A stretch of DNA of 32,519 nt from an uncultured Collinsella sp. (lineage in GTDB: Bacteria > Actinomycetota > Coriobacteriia > Coriobacteriales > Coriobacteriaceae). The notes beneath the pieces are model-generated. The model was not told the DNA's origin. It did no database searches and was given only the letters and a program-made list of their open reading frames with translations. Below are positions 15,566-22,793 of the stretch, piece after piece (the stretch's first letter is position 1; each line of letters opens with the position of its first letter). The translations under genes and the position numbers were made by a program. The DNA is taken from the NCBI GenBank assembly GCA_900542315.1, contig UQMV01000023.1, forward strand, positions 1-32,519, read 5' to 3'.

Positions 15566-15684
15566 GGGGGCGAGCGTTAAGCGGACGCGCAGCGTCCGTA
15601 GCGAGCCGGCGAGGGCGCCGGCAGGCGTCCGAAGCCGGTGCGTATTTGCGCAGCAAATACGCAGACGTCCCACCGCCCCTACCA
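15566..15684 (+). other. hairpin-rich element with tRNA-like ends
   Basis: Starts with GGGGGCG (15566-15572) and ends with CGCCCCTACCA, so its termini can pair exactly like the neighbouring tRNA acceptor stem with a CCA end. Between them lie three perfect hairpins: CGGACGC/GCGTCCG (15582-15598), GCCGGCG/CGCCGGC (15605-15622) and TGCGTATTTGC/GCAAATACGCA (15639-15663). There is no recognisable anticodon or T arm beyond the duplicated 3' segment. It is either a repeat element inserted beside a tRNA fragment or a structured RNA. Confidence 0.35.
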
Positions 15685-15696
15685 CGTATTGTTTAC

Positions 15697-15738
15697 GAAC
15701 CCGTGTCCCCCAGGGATGCGGGCTCGTTTCTTTTACAC
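15697..15738 (+). terminator. second copy of the tRNA-Leu terminator
   Basis: A GAACCCG/CGGGCTC stem (15697-15703 and 15719-15725) followed by GTTTCTTTT. It is the duplicate of the hairpin at 15501, with one mismatch in the stem. Confidence 0.6.
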
Positions 15739-15752
15739 GCCGGCGGGGCTCT

Positions 15753-15820
15753 AAGTTGCGGTGGAATAGATCCTGTTTATACCGTTTACCAGCTTATTTA
15801 GGAACTATTTCACCACAACT
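15753..15820. repeat. dispersed inverted-repeat element, copy 1
   Basis: 68 bp with roughly 20-bp terminal inverted repeats. The left arm AAGTTGCGGTGGAATAG is complementary, with a few changes, to the right arm CTATTTCACCACAACT. A second copy lies at 22363-22431. It sits 14 bp from the 3' end of the ppx-like gene. No T-run is present. Confidence 0.8.
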
Positions 15821-15833
15821 CAGAGGAAGACGG

Positions 15834-16835
15834 TTAAAGAGCACTCAGGCTCGGGGTCCAGGCGATGGTGGGAGTCGCGCCGTCGAGAACCTCGTTGATG
15901 GTGGCGGCCATGCCAGCGAGTAGGCTGTTCTCGCTTACGGTGAGCGTCTTGTAGCCGCCGGCACGCATGAGCTCGCGGATCACCACGGCGCCGGCCAGAA
16001 TCACGCCCGCACGCTTGGGTTGCACGCCCGGCAGCGCAGCGATACCCTCCACATCCAGCGTAGACATATGATCGATAGCGTCCGAGATCTGCTCCATCGA
16101 AAGCTCGCGCAGGTGCACAAAGCTCGAGTCATACGGCTCCAGCTCGTGGACCAGCGCCACGAGTGTGGTGACGGTACCGCCCACCGCGACCAAGCGCTCG
16201 GCGCGCTCAAAATCGCTCGGCAGGCTCTCAAAGTAAGCCTCGAACTGCTCGCCCGCCCAGTCGGCAGCGGCAGCAAGCTCGCCGTCCGAAGGCGGCAACG
16301 CCGAGAAGAAACGCTCCGTCACACGACGGCAACCAATGTCCAGCGAACGCGTTCCCTCCAGCGCGAAGACCCCGCGCTCCGGCGCGTATACGCCCGTAGC
16401 GAGCTCCGTGGAGCCGCCGCCCGAATCGGCAACAATGATGCGCTCGCCGGCAAAGTCGTGCGCCACGCCAAAAAACGTCAGGCGCGCCTCGACCTCGCCC
16501 GGAATCACCTGCGGCTCAAGCCCCAGCTCGTGCAGGCCGTCCAGCAGCAGGGCGGCGTTGGACGCATCGCGCGCTGCACTCGTGCAGGTGGTGCAGACGC
16601 ACACGGCCCCAAAGGCACGGGCTTCGTCCACAAACATGCGGCACGCAGCGAGCACGCGCTCAACGGCCGCCTCGCAAAAGCGGCCCGTCGCGTCAACGCC
16701 CTCACCCAGATCGGTAATCTCGGTATGCTTGGACGATTCCACGATCGCCCCGGCCTCGACCTGCGCCAGCACTAGTCGCGACGACACCGTTCCCAGGTCG
16801 ATCGCGGCTACCTTATAGCGTTTGCAATTTGTCAT
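15834..16835 (-). CDS. Ppx/GppA-family phosphatase
   Basis: A 333-aa sugar-kinase/actin-fold protein. The phosphate-1 motif AAIDLGTVSSRLVLA is at about 9-23, the TTCTSAARDA segment near 80 and the glycine-rich phosphate-2 motif ADSGGGSTELA near 140. Length matches the short exopolyphosphatase/pppGpp phosphatase form, without the C-terminal HD domain of longer enzymes. It cleaves polyphosphate or pppGpp; which one cannot be decided here. GGAGGGGAG precedes the ATG, and the gap to the DivIC-like gene is only 20 nt, so both are cotranscribed; this pairing is common in Actinobacteria. Confidence 0.9.
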   Translation of the reverse strand: MTNCKRYKVAAIDLGTVSSRLVLAQVEAGAIVESSKHTEITDLGEGVDATGRFCEAAVERVLAACRMFVDEARAFGAVCVCTTCTSAARDASNAALLLDGLHELGLEPQVIPGEVEARLTFFGVAHDFAGERIIVADSGGGSTELATGVYAPERGVFALEGTRSLDIGCRRVTERFFSALPPSDGELAAAADWAGEQFEAYFESLPSDFERAERLVAVGGTVTTLVALVHELEPYDSSFVHLRELSMEQISDAIDHMSTLDVEGIAALPGVQPKRAGVILAGAVVIRELMRAGGYKTLTVSENSLLAGMAATINEVLDGATPTIAWTPSLSAL

Positions 16836-16855
16836 TGCGGGCTCCCCTCCGGGCG

Positions 16856-17617
16856 CTATTTGCCGTTGGACACGACCGTCTGGCCCTCGACGCCGTTAAA
16901 CCCAAACAGCATGTCGAGCGCTTGGATGTACCACGGCGCGTCCTTACCGACTTCTTCGATTTCCTTGGCAACTTCGCTGGCCTTCTTGGCGTTCGACGAC
17001 TTCTGGCTCGACGAGGCATCCGAATCGCCGTCCAGGCCCTGCACTTCAATCCTCTTCTCGCCGGGCATCGCCAAGCCCAGGTCCTCGGATGCCGCATCCT
17101 TGATACCCTCCTCCGAGAGCAGCTTGTCGACGCTTTTTTGCAGCCCATCATTGTATTGCTGGCGAATCTCGACCTGCTTGGCCAAGATATCGCTCGAACG
17201 CTTTGCCACGTACAGGTCGCGCACGGGGAAATACAGGCTCACGAGCACCAGGGCAACGACGATGCCGATGAATAGCCCTCGCTGAGGACCGTGGGTAAAG
17301 TCGTAGATCGCCTTGACCACCGCGTTGTCGTTGGCGTAGTGCATAAAGTCCGAGCCCGAAAAACGGTTCGAGGGCCTGCTCGACCTATCGTGCGTTTGAG
17401 CCGACGAGCGCTGAGCATGCGACGAACGTGCCGGGCGCACTGGTCCATCTGTCGAAGTATTCACTTGAGCATTGGGGCGCGAGGTACTTGTCGGGCGCTG
17501 CATGGAGCGGTCGGCGCCGGCGTAGGCGGACCCACCGAGCTGCACCGTGCGCGCACGGCGAGGCGACGGCTCACGCGAACCGGCGGAATAGTACCTGTTG
17601 TCGTTAATCTGATCCAT
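16856..17617 (-). CDS. DivIC/FtsB-like septum formation initiator
   Basis: A 253-aa protein. A long, disordered Ser/Arg/Thr-rich cytoplasmic N-terminus (1-110) precedes a single membrane helix (about 114-131, FIGIVVALVLVSLYF). A coiled-coil-forming stretch follows (about 135-170, VAKRSSDILAKQVEIRQQYN), then a short extracytoplasmic tail. This is the DivIC/FtsB layout. The family bridges FtsL and FtsQ in the divisome. The N-terminal extension is much longer than in classical FtsB (about 100 aa), as in actinobacterial homologues. The start at 17617 was chosen because the frame upstream to 17743 overlaps the eno terminator and looks non-coding. It is followed by the Ppx/GppA gene. Confidence 0.85.
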   Translation of the reverse strand: MDQINDNRYYSAGSREPSPRRARTVQLGGSAYAGADRSMQRPTSTSRPNAQVNTSTDGPVRPARSSHAQRSSAQTHDRSSRPSNRFSGSDFMHYANDNAVVKAIYDFTHGPQRGLFIGIVVALVLVSLYFPVRDLYVAKRSSDILAKQVEIRQQYNDGLQKSVDKLLSEEGIKDAASEDLGLAMPGEKRIEVQGLDGDSDASSSQKSSNAKKASEVAKEIEEVGKDAPWYIQALDMLFGFNGVEGQTVVSNGK

Positions 17618-17707
17618 GTGCGCCTTGTGCGGTTGAGGTTTGTTTGCGCTAAGTATTCTAGTTATAGCACGAGCGCCCGCACCGCCTTCGCCGACCTTTG
17701 CTCGACA

Positions 17708-17740
17708 TAAAAAAGGCGCTGAGCCATATGGCCCAGCGCC
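17708..17740 (-). terminator. terminator of eno
   Basis: GGCGCTG (17715-17721) pairs with CAGCGCC (17734-17740) around an inner GCCATATGGC. On the minus strand it is followed by TTTTTTATG. It lies 74 nt past the enolase stop and separates eno from the DivIC-like gene. Confidence 0.85.
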
Positions 17741-17814
17741 CACAGCGCTTTGCGGCGTCCAGCCAAGGCGGGGCGGAGCCGAGTCAACCCCCGCCCCCCG
17801 CGAGCACCGCTTGT

Positions 17815-19104
17815 TTAGCGAATATTGTAGAACGCGGCCTTGCCGGCGTAGCGCGCGCTGCCCTCAAGCTCGTCCTCGATGCGGATGAGCTGGTTGTACT
17901 TGGCGATACGGTCGCTACGGCACGGGGCGCCCGACTTGATCTGGCCGGCGTTGACGCCCACGACCAGGTCGGCGATCGTGGAGTCCTCGGTCTCGCCGGA
18001 GCGGTGGCTCACGATACAGGCGTAACCGGCCTCCTTGGCGGTCTCGATGGCCTCGAGTGACTCGGTGAGCGTACCGATCTGGTTGACCTTGACCAGGATC
18101 GCGTTGGCGGCACCCAGCTCGATGCCCTTCTTGAGGCGCTCGGTGTTGGTGACGAACAGGTCGTCGCCCACCAGCTGCACCTTGTTGCCAATGCGGCGGG
18201 TAAGCTCAACCCAGCCGTCCCAGTCTTCCTCGGCCATGCCGTCCTCGATGGAGATGATGGGATAGGTGTCAACGAGCTTCTCCCAGTAATCAACCATCTG
18301 GGCACTCGTGTACTCCACGCCCTCGCCCTTGAGCTCGTACATGCCGGTCTCGGCGTTGTAGAACTCGGTCGAGGCCGGGTCCATGGCGTACATGAAGTCG
18401 ACGCTGGGCTTAAAGCCGGCCTTCTCCACGGCCTTGGTGATGTACTCGAACGGCTCGGCATTGGTCTTAAGGTTGGGGGCAAAGCCGCCCTCGTCGCCCA
18501 CGCCGCCGCCCAGGCCGGCCTCGTGCAGCACGCCCTTGAGGGTGTGGTAGACCTCGGCGCACCAACGCAGGCCCTCGGCAAAGCTCGGGGCGCCCACCGG
18601 CATGATCATGAACTCCTGGAAGTCGACGTTGTTGTCGGCATGCACGCCGCCGTTGAGGATGTTCATCATGGGCGTGGGCAGCAGATGAGCGTTGACGCCG
18701 CCCAGGTACTGGTACAGTGACAGGCCCGCCGACTCGGCAGCGGCGCGGGCGACGGCCAGCGACACGCCCAGGATGGCGTTGGCACCGAGCTTGGTCTTGT
18801 TGGGGGTACCGTCCGCGGCAATCAGCGCGGCGTCAATGGCACGCTGATCGAAGGCATCGAGGCCCACGACGGCGTTGGCGCACTCGTTGTTGACATGCTC
18901 GACGGCCTGCGAAACGCCCTTGCCCAGGTAGCGACCCTTGTCGCCGTCGCGCAGCTCACATGCCTCAAAGGCGCCGGTCGAAGCGCCCGAAGGCACCATC
19001 GCGCGACCGAAGCTACCGTCCTCGAGCACGACCTCGACCTCGACGGTGGGGTTGCCGCGGCTGTCGAGCACCTCACGACCGTAGACGTCCAAAATGTCAC
19101 TCAT
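17815..19104 (-). CDS. eno: enolase
   Basis: A 429-aa, full-length phosphopyruvate hydratase. It interconverts 2-phosphoglycerate and phosphoenolpyruvate in glycolysis, in the cytoplasm. The N-terminus (VYGREVLDSRGNPTVEVEV) and the mobile loop (PSGASTGAFEACELRD) are canonical. Magnesium-ligand and catalytic regions are recognisable (MDPASTEF, SIEDGMAEEDW, VGDDLFVTN, LVKVNQIGTLTE). The C-terminal enolase signature SHRSGETEDSTIAD is intact. GAGGGAGA precedes the ATG. It is transcribed alone from a promoter at 19204-19233 with a leader of about 90 nt that contains a strong palindrome. Confidence 0.98.
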   Translation of the reverse strand: MSDILDVYGREVLDSRGNPTVEVEVVLEDGSFGRAMVPSGASTGAFEACELRDGDKGRYLGKGVSQAVEHVNNECANAVVGLDAFDQRAIDAALIAADGTPNKTKLGANAILGVSLAVARAAAESAGLSLYQYLGGVNAHLLPTPMMNILNGGVHADNNVDFQEFMIMPVGAPSFAEGLRWCAEVYHTLKGVLHEAGLGGGVGDEGGFAPNLKTNAEPFEYITKAVEKAGFKPSVDFMYAMDPASTEFYNAETGMYELKGEGVEYTSAQMVDYWEKLVDTYPIISIEDGMAEEDWDGWVELTRRIGNKVQLVGDDLFVTNTERLKKGIELGAANAILVKVNQIGTLTESLEAIETAKEAGYACIVSHRSGETEDSTIADLVVGVNAGQIKSGAPCRSDRIAKYNQLIRIEDELEGSARYAGKAAFYNIR

Positions 19105-19155
19105 GTTGTCTCCCTCTCACTTGGAAACGTAGTTGATGCAAGCGACTGGCCGACT

Positions 19156-19172
19156 GCGCACCATTGGTGCGC
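19156..19172. promoter_or_regulatory. 17-bp palindrome in the eno leader
   Basis: GCGCACCATTGGTGCGC has perfect 8-bp arms. Located between the eno promoter and start codon, it could be a repressor operator or an mRNA stem-loop. Confidence 0.5.
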
Positions 19173-19203
19173 CTCCGTAAGTTAGCCACGTCGCACTTTT
19201 TGC

Positions 19204-19233
19204 ATTATGCCCTAAGTTAGCCGAGGGATACAA
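19204..19233 (-). promoter_or_regulatory. promoter of eno
   Basis: On the minus strand: -35 TTGTAT (19233-19228), an 18-bp spacer and -10 CATAAT (19209-19204). The expected start is near 19197, about 93 nt upstream of the ATG. Confidence 0.45.
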
Positions 19234-19239
19234 TTGTTT

Positions 19240-19289
19240 TTCGAAAAAATTAGCGGGAACGATAAGGCATGTCAGCCCGTCGTTCCCGC
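19240..19289 (-). terminator. terminator of the larC2-yfcE-mazG operon
   Basis: A 10-bp perfect stem, GCGGGAACGA (19253-19262) with TCGTTCCCGC (19280-19289). On the minus strand it is followed by AATTTTTTCG. It starts 4 nt past the mazG stop codon and protects the eno promoter from read-through. Confidence 0.85.
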
Positions 19290-19293
19290 AGTC

Positions 19294-20154
19294 TTACTCC
19301 TCTGCCTTTGCGGCGTCCCACAGGTCGTTGAGGCCGTGGGTCGAAAGCTCGGCAAGATCAACATGGGCATCGGCCGCCATCTGCTCCATCGCAGCCCAAC
19401 GACGGCGAAACTTGGCCGTGCTCGCGCGCAGGGCGCTCTCGGCGTCGATGCCCTCTTTGCGCGCAACGTTGACCAGGGCAAAGAGCAGGTCGCCAAACTC
19501 CATCTCGCGCTCGGGCGTTCCGGGGGCCTCGGCCTCAAACTCGGCACGCTCCTCGGCGACCTCGTCCCACACATCCTGGACCGTCTCCCACTCAAAGCCC
19601 ACGGCAGCCGCCTTGCGCGACACCTTCTGCGCCTGCATCAGCGCCGGCAGATGCGTGGGCACGCCGTCGAGCAGGCCCTCGGGCGCAGCTTCGCCCGCTG
19701 CCACGGCCTTGTCCTTGGCAACCTTCTCGGCAAGCTTGACCTCATCCCAAATCTTGAGCACCTCGTCGGAGCTCTCGGCGTCCGCATCGCCAAACACGTG
19801 TGGGTGGCGTCGGATGAGCTTGGCGTCGATATCGCGCGCCACGTCGGCCAGCGTAAACTCACCGGCGTCCGCCGCAATCTGCGCATGCAGCACTACCTGC
19901 ATGAGCACGTCGCCCAGCTCCTCGCGCAGATGCGTGGCATCGTCGGCCTCGATGCAGTCGAGCGCCTCGTAGGCCTCCTCGATCATGTTCTTGCCAATGC
20001 TGCGATGCGTCTGCTCGCGGTCCCACGGGCAGCCATCGGGCTGACGCAGACGCCAGATGGTCTGCACCAGATGCTGCAGCTCGGCCGACGCGTCGACCAA
20101 CGTGGACAGGTCGCGCGAACCCTCGGCATTTTGCTGAGCCATGTGCTGCGCCAT
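19294..20154 (-). CDS. mazG: nucleoside triphosphate pyrophosphohydrolase MazG
   Basis: A 286-aa two-repeat MazG. The N-terminal repeat shows the family hallmark CPWDREQTHRSIGKNMIEEAYE and then EELGDVLMQVVLHA (residues about 40-95), with the four-helix EExxE/ExxD magnesium site. The second, weaker repeat is at about 165-225 (FEWETVQDVWDEVAEE ... EFGDLLFALVNVARK). It hydrolyses non-canonical or excess NTPs to NMP and pyrophosphate, and in E. coli lowers ppGpp during starvation. The ATG at 20154 follows the yfcE stop by 2 nt, with GGAGGAGG upstream, so translation is coupled. It is the last gene of a three-gene operon ending at the terminator at 19253. Confidence 0.93.
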   Translation of the reverse strand: MAQHMAQQNAEGSRDLSTLVDASAELQHLVQTIWRLRQPDGCPWDREQTHRSIGKNMIEEAYEALDCIEADDATHLREELGDVLMQVVLHAQIAADAGEFTLADVARDIDAKLIRRHPHVFGDADAESSDEVLKIWDEVKLAEKVAKDKAVAAGEAAPEGLLDGVPTHLPALMQAQKVSRKAAAVGFEWETVQDVWDEVAEERAEFEAEAPGTPEREMEFGDLLFALVNVARKEGIDAESALRASTAKFRRRWAAMEQMAADAHVDLAELSTHGLNDLWDAAKAEE

Positions 20155-20156
20155 AG

Positions 20157-20705
20157 TTATTCCTCCTCCAGGACCACGTGACGGAACACGCCGCCCTCGT
20201 AGATGCCGTAGCTATGCGTACCGTCCTTGGGGATGCTCACGCTGCCGGGGTTGAAGAGCCACAGGCCCGGGTGCGCGGCGCTTTCCTCGTTGACCTTGAT
20301 GTGCGTGTGGCCGTAGACGAGCGCGGAGCCCTCGGGCAGCGCGGGCGCATGGTCGACGCTGTTGTGCATGCCGGCGCCAAAGACGTGGCCGTGCGTCAGG
20401 AACAGCTCGCGGCCGGTCTCGTCGAACAGCGTGGCGTAGTCGGCCATGACAGGAAAGTCGAGCACCATCTGATCGACCTCGGCGTCGCAGTTGCCGCGCA
20501 CCGCGATGATGCGGTCGGCCAGGGCGTTGAGCAGCGGAATCACGCGCTTGGGGGCGTAGTCGCGCGGCAGGTCGTTGCGCGGACCGTGGTAGAGCAGGTC
20601 GCCCAGCAGGACGATGCGGTCGGGCTGCTCGGACTCGATGGCGGCGATCAGGCGCTCGGTCCAATATGCCGAGCCGTGAATGTCGGAAGCGATGAGGTAT
20701 TTCAT
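20157..20705 (-). CDS. yfcE: YfcE-family metal-dependent phosphodiesterase
   Basis: A 182-aa calcineurin-like phosphodiesterase. Metal-site motifs are DIHG (8-11), GDLLYHGPRN, GNCD, THGH and GHTH, in the order expected of YfcE/MJ0936. The family hydrolyses phosphodiesters in vitro; the physiological substrate is not established. GAAAGGA precedes the ATG. It sits 54 nt behind the LarC2-like gene and 2 nt before mazG, so it belongs to their operon. It is not closely similar to the other metallophosphoesterase at 4567, which is longer and has different spacing. Confidence 0.9.
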   Translation of the reverse strand: MKYLIASDIHGSAYWTERLIAAIESEQPDRIVLLGDLLYHGPRNDLPRDYAPKRVIPLLNALADRIIAVRGNCDAEVDQMVLDFPVMADYATLFDETGRELFLTHGHVFGAGMHNSVDHAPALPEGSALVYGHTHIKVNEESAAHPGLWLFNPGSVSIPKDGTHSYGIYEGGVFRHVVLEEE

Positions 20706-20759
20706 GGTGGTCCTTTCGGTGAGATTGATATGACTGGGCGCGGAATGTCGCCGGCCGCG

Positions 20760-21245
20760 CTATTCAAATCGCAGCGCCGCGCTCTGGGCCGCCTGCATCA
20801 CGCGTTGGAGCGGCACGTTGTGCTCGCGAGCGAGGCGGGAGCAGTCCTCGTACTCGGGCGCCGCACGCTCACTGCCGTCGGGCAGGGTGGCTACTTTGAC
20901 GGCCACCTCGCCCCAAGGCGTCGCCACCTGCTCAAAACGACGCGGCAGACAGACGCGTTCCATCACCTGGCGACGAATGCCGTTGGTCGTGGTTTCCAAA
21001 AAGATGATCATCTGCAGACGGTCAATGTCCTCGCGGGCGCAGATTACCTGCAGCTGCCAGCCGGGACGACCTTTTTTGCAGTAGAGGGGCAGCCAGTGCA
21101 CTTCGCGGGCACCCGCCTCGCGCAAGCGGTCGGCGGCATAGGCGAGTACCTCGGGCGACGCATCGTCGATGTCGCACTCCAGCTTGACGATGGTCTCGGG
21201 CGCATCGGTCTCGCGGGATAGCGGAGATTTGCTATCGCATGGCAT
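20760..21245 (-). CDS. LarC C-terminal (LarC2)-like protein
   Basis: A 161-aa protein matching only the C-terminal half of LarC (formerly DUF111), the CTP-dependent enzyme that inserts nickel into the pincer cofactor of lactate racemase. Recognisable segments are VKLECDIDDASPEVLAYAADRL (shown as two parts in the family), the GRPGWQLQVIC turn and the C-terminal EYEDCSRLAREHNVPLQRV. The N-terminal LarC1 half is not present upstream, where the intergenic region begins. The start at 21245 has AAGGAG ten bases upstream. It may work as a separate subunit with a LarC1 encoded elsewhere, or have another role. It leads the operon with yfcE and mazG. Confidence 0.75.
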   Translation of the reverse strand: MPCDSKSPLSRETDAPETIVKLECDIDDASPEVLAYAADRLREAGAREVHWLPLYCKKGRPGWQLQVICAREDIDRLQMIIFLETTTNGIRRQVMERVCLPRRFEQVATPWGEVAVKVATLPDGSERAAPEYEDCSRLAREHNVPLQRVMQAAQSAALRFE

Positions 21246-21400
21246 ACGGTCCGGCTCCTTTCCGCACAGGCTCGTTTTGTTCACCCAAACGCTAACACAT
21301 CGCGGGCGGCGTGGATGTGGCGGCGCGCGATGAGCGCGATTTTCCCTGTCCGCAAGAAACCGACACCCCGGCGCGCTCGTCGCATCGAGGGCCGCGCCGT

Positions 21401-21406
21401 TACAAT
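21401..21406 (+). promoter_or_regulatory. -10 box of the PHP phosphatase gene
   Basis: TACAAT lies 32 bp before the ATG at 21439, with AAAGGAACC as ribosome binding site between them. No convincing -35 is visible. Confidence 0.4.
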
Positions 21407-21438
21407 GGAGCGGATTCGCTTGACGCAAAGGAACCTCC

Positions 21439-22350
21439 ATGTCTGCTTGCCCGCTGGTCGATTGCCATACCCACACCTCGTTTTCGGACGGGCACGCCTC
21501 GTTTGAGGACAACGCTCGCGCTGCTGCCGCCGCCGGCTGCCGCGTTATGGTCTCGACCGACCACCTCACCCTGCCCGCCAGCATGGACGCCAACTGTGAA
21601 GTGCAAGTTGTCGAGGGCGACCTGACGGCGCATCGCCGGGCATTTGAGGACGCCCGCAAGCTCGCCGCGCAGACCGCGCCGGAGCTCGAGCTTATCTATG
21701 GCTTTGAATGCGATTGGTACGAGGGCTGCGAGCCTTTGGTCGAGCGCTGGTCCCAGGGCGCCGTCGTGCGCCTGGGCAGTGTGCATTGGATTGGCAACCC
21801 GGGCGATATTGCGGCAGGCGCTGCGGGCACGGCGAGGACGGAGGACGTCGCTCGTCCCGATACGCCCGATTCCCTTTGCGGTTGGATCGACGACGACACC
21901 AACCTGCATGTTTGGGAAAACTTAAGCGTACGCGGCGTGTGGGAGCGCTACGTCGACGACTGGTGCCGCGCTTGCGAAAGCCCACTCAACTTTGACGTGA
22001 TGGCTCACCCCGACCTTGTCATGCGCTTTTCGAAGGAGGGCTTTGCACCCGACTTTGACCCCGCGCCGTTTTGGCAGCAGATGGCCGAATGCGCCCACGA
22101 CACGGGCCGACGCGTCGAGGTCTCGACGGCCGCACCGCGCAAGGGGCTCGACGACTACTACCCCGCGACCGGCCTTTTGCGTTGCTTTGTCCATGCCGAA
22201 GTGCCGATCACCTTTGGTTCGGACGCGCACCGCGCCTGCGATATCTGCTGGAGCATCCGCGAGGCCCAGGCCCACGCCTACGACTGCGGCTACCGAACCT
22301 TCGACATCCCCCACCCCACCGGCGAATGGGAGCCCACGCCCCTCGCCTAG
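21439..22350 (+). CDS. PHP-domain phosphatase, probable histidinol-phosphatase
   Basis: A 303-aa PHP-fold metal hydrolase. Metal-binding motifs are DCHTHTSFSDGH (8-19), STDH at about 35-38, GFECDW near 92-97, SVHW near 114, MAHPDLV near 190 and GSDAH near 257. This layout is that of HisK/HisJ-type histidinol-phosphatases, which remove phosphate in the eighth step of histidine synthesis. The enzyme faces the his operon, whose hisB encodes only the dehydratase, so it fills the one missing activity. The specific substrate is inferred from this context. The start has AAAGGAACC upstream. An inverted-repeat element separates its 3' end from hisE. Confidence 0.85.
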   Translation: MSACPLVDCHTHTSFSDGHASFEDNARAAAAAGCRVMVSTDHLTLPASMDANCEVQVVEGDLTAHRRAFEDARKLAAQTAPELELIYGFECDWYEGCEPLVERWSQGAVVRLGSVHWIGNPGDIAAGAAGTARTEDVARPDTPDSLCGWIDDDTNLHVWENLSVRGVWERYVDDWCRACESPLNFDVMAHPDLVMRFSKEGFAPDFDPAPFWQQMAECAHDTGRRVEVSTAAPRKGLDDYYPATGLLRCFVHAEVPITFGSDAHRACDICWSIREAQAHAYDCGYRTFDIPHPTGEWEPTPLA

Positions 22351-22362
22351 CCATCCCTTCAT

Positions 22363-22431
22363 AAGTTGCGGTGAAATAGTTCCTGCTTATAGCCCTAAGA
22401 CCATCAAACAAGAACTATTCCACCGCAACTT
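22363..22431. repeat. dispersed inverted-repeat element, copy 2
   Basis: 69 bp. AAGTTGCGGTGAAATAG at the left is complementary to CTATTCCACCGCAACTT at the right, extending to about 20 bp with few mismatches. The arms match the element at 15753-15820. It lies between the convergent PHP gene and hisE, where a terminator would be expected, but has no T-run. Confidence 0.85.
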
Positions 22432-22460
22432 CTATGGTCATCGGGGACGTTCTTTAACGA

Positions 22461-22778
22461 CTAGTGGCGGCGGGCGTTGAGTTCGCCGGCCAGTTCGTCG
22501 AGGGTGATGCCGTAGCGCTCGAGCGTCACGAGCAGATGGTAGACCAGGTCGCCGGCCTCGTAGCGAATGTGATCGTGGTCGTTGTCCTTGCAGGCCATGA
22601 TGACCTCGCTCGCCTCCTCGGCAAGCTTCTTGAGTAGCTCATCCTCGACGTCGGTCAGCAGACGAGCGGTATAGCTCTCCTGCGGCGATGCGTCGCGACG
22701 CCCATGAATCACCTCGGCCAGCCCCGTCAGTGTCTCGCCGATATTTCCCGGCTGCACGTTAGCTGTTCTGACTCCCAT
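22461..22778 (-). CDS. hisE: phosphoribosyl-ATP pyrophosphatase
   Basis: A 105-aa MazG-like helical enzyme for the second step of histidine synthesis, removing pyrophosphate from phosphoribosyl-ATP. The conserved core is KKLAEEASEVIMACKD and then YEAGDLVYHLLVTLERYGITLDEL, with the EE-x2-E and E-x2-D metal-binding pattern. The N-terminal 20 residues are less conserved. It is separate from hisI rather than fused to it, as in most Actinobacteria. GAGAGGAAA precedes the ATG. It is the last gene of the operon, 15 nt behind the RDAC-like gene. Confidence 0.95.
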   Translation of the reverse strand: MGVRTANVQPGNIGETLTGLAEVIHGRRDASPQESYTARLLTDVEDELLKKLAEEASEVIMACKDNDHDHIRYEAGDLVYHLLVTLERYGITLDELAGELNARRH

Positions 22779-22793
22779 GGTTATTTCCTCTCG

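Larger units (their letters stand above)
15471..15751. repeat. 196-bp tandem duplication of the tRNA-Leu 3' end and terminator
   Basis: The segment 15471-15555 recurs at 15667-15751 with a constant offset of 196 bp. The first 18 bp, GTCCCACCGCCCCTACCA (15471-15488 and 15667-15684), are identical and are the 3' end of the tRNA gene. The terminator hairpin (15501 and 15697) and GCCGGYGGGGCTC (15543 and 15739) also align without gaps. The middle differs more. It could be a duplication or the scar of an integration event at the tRNA. Confidence 0.75.
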
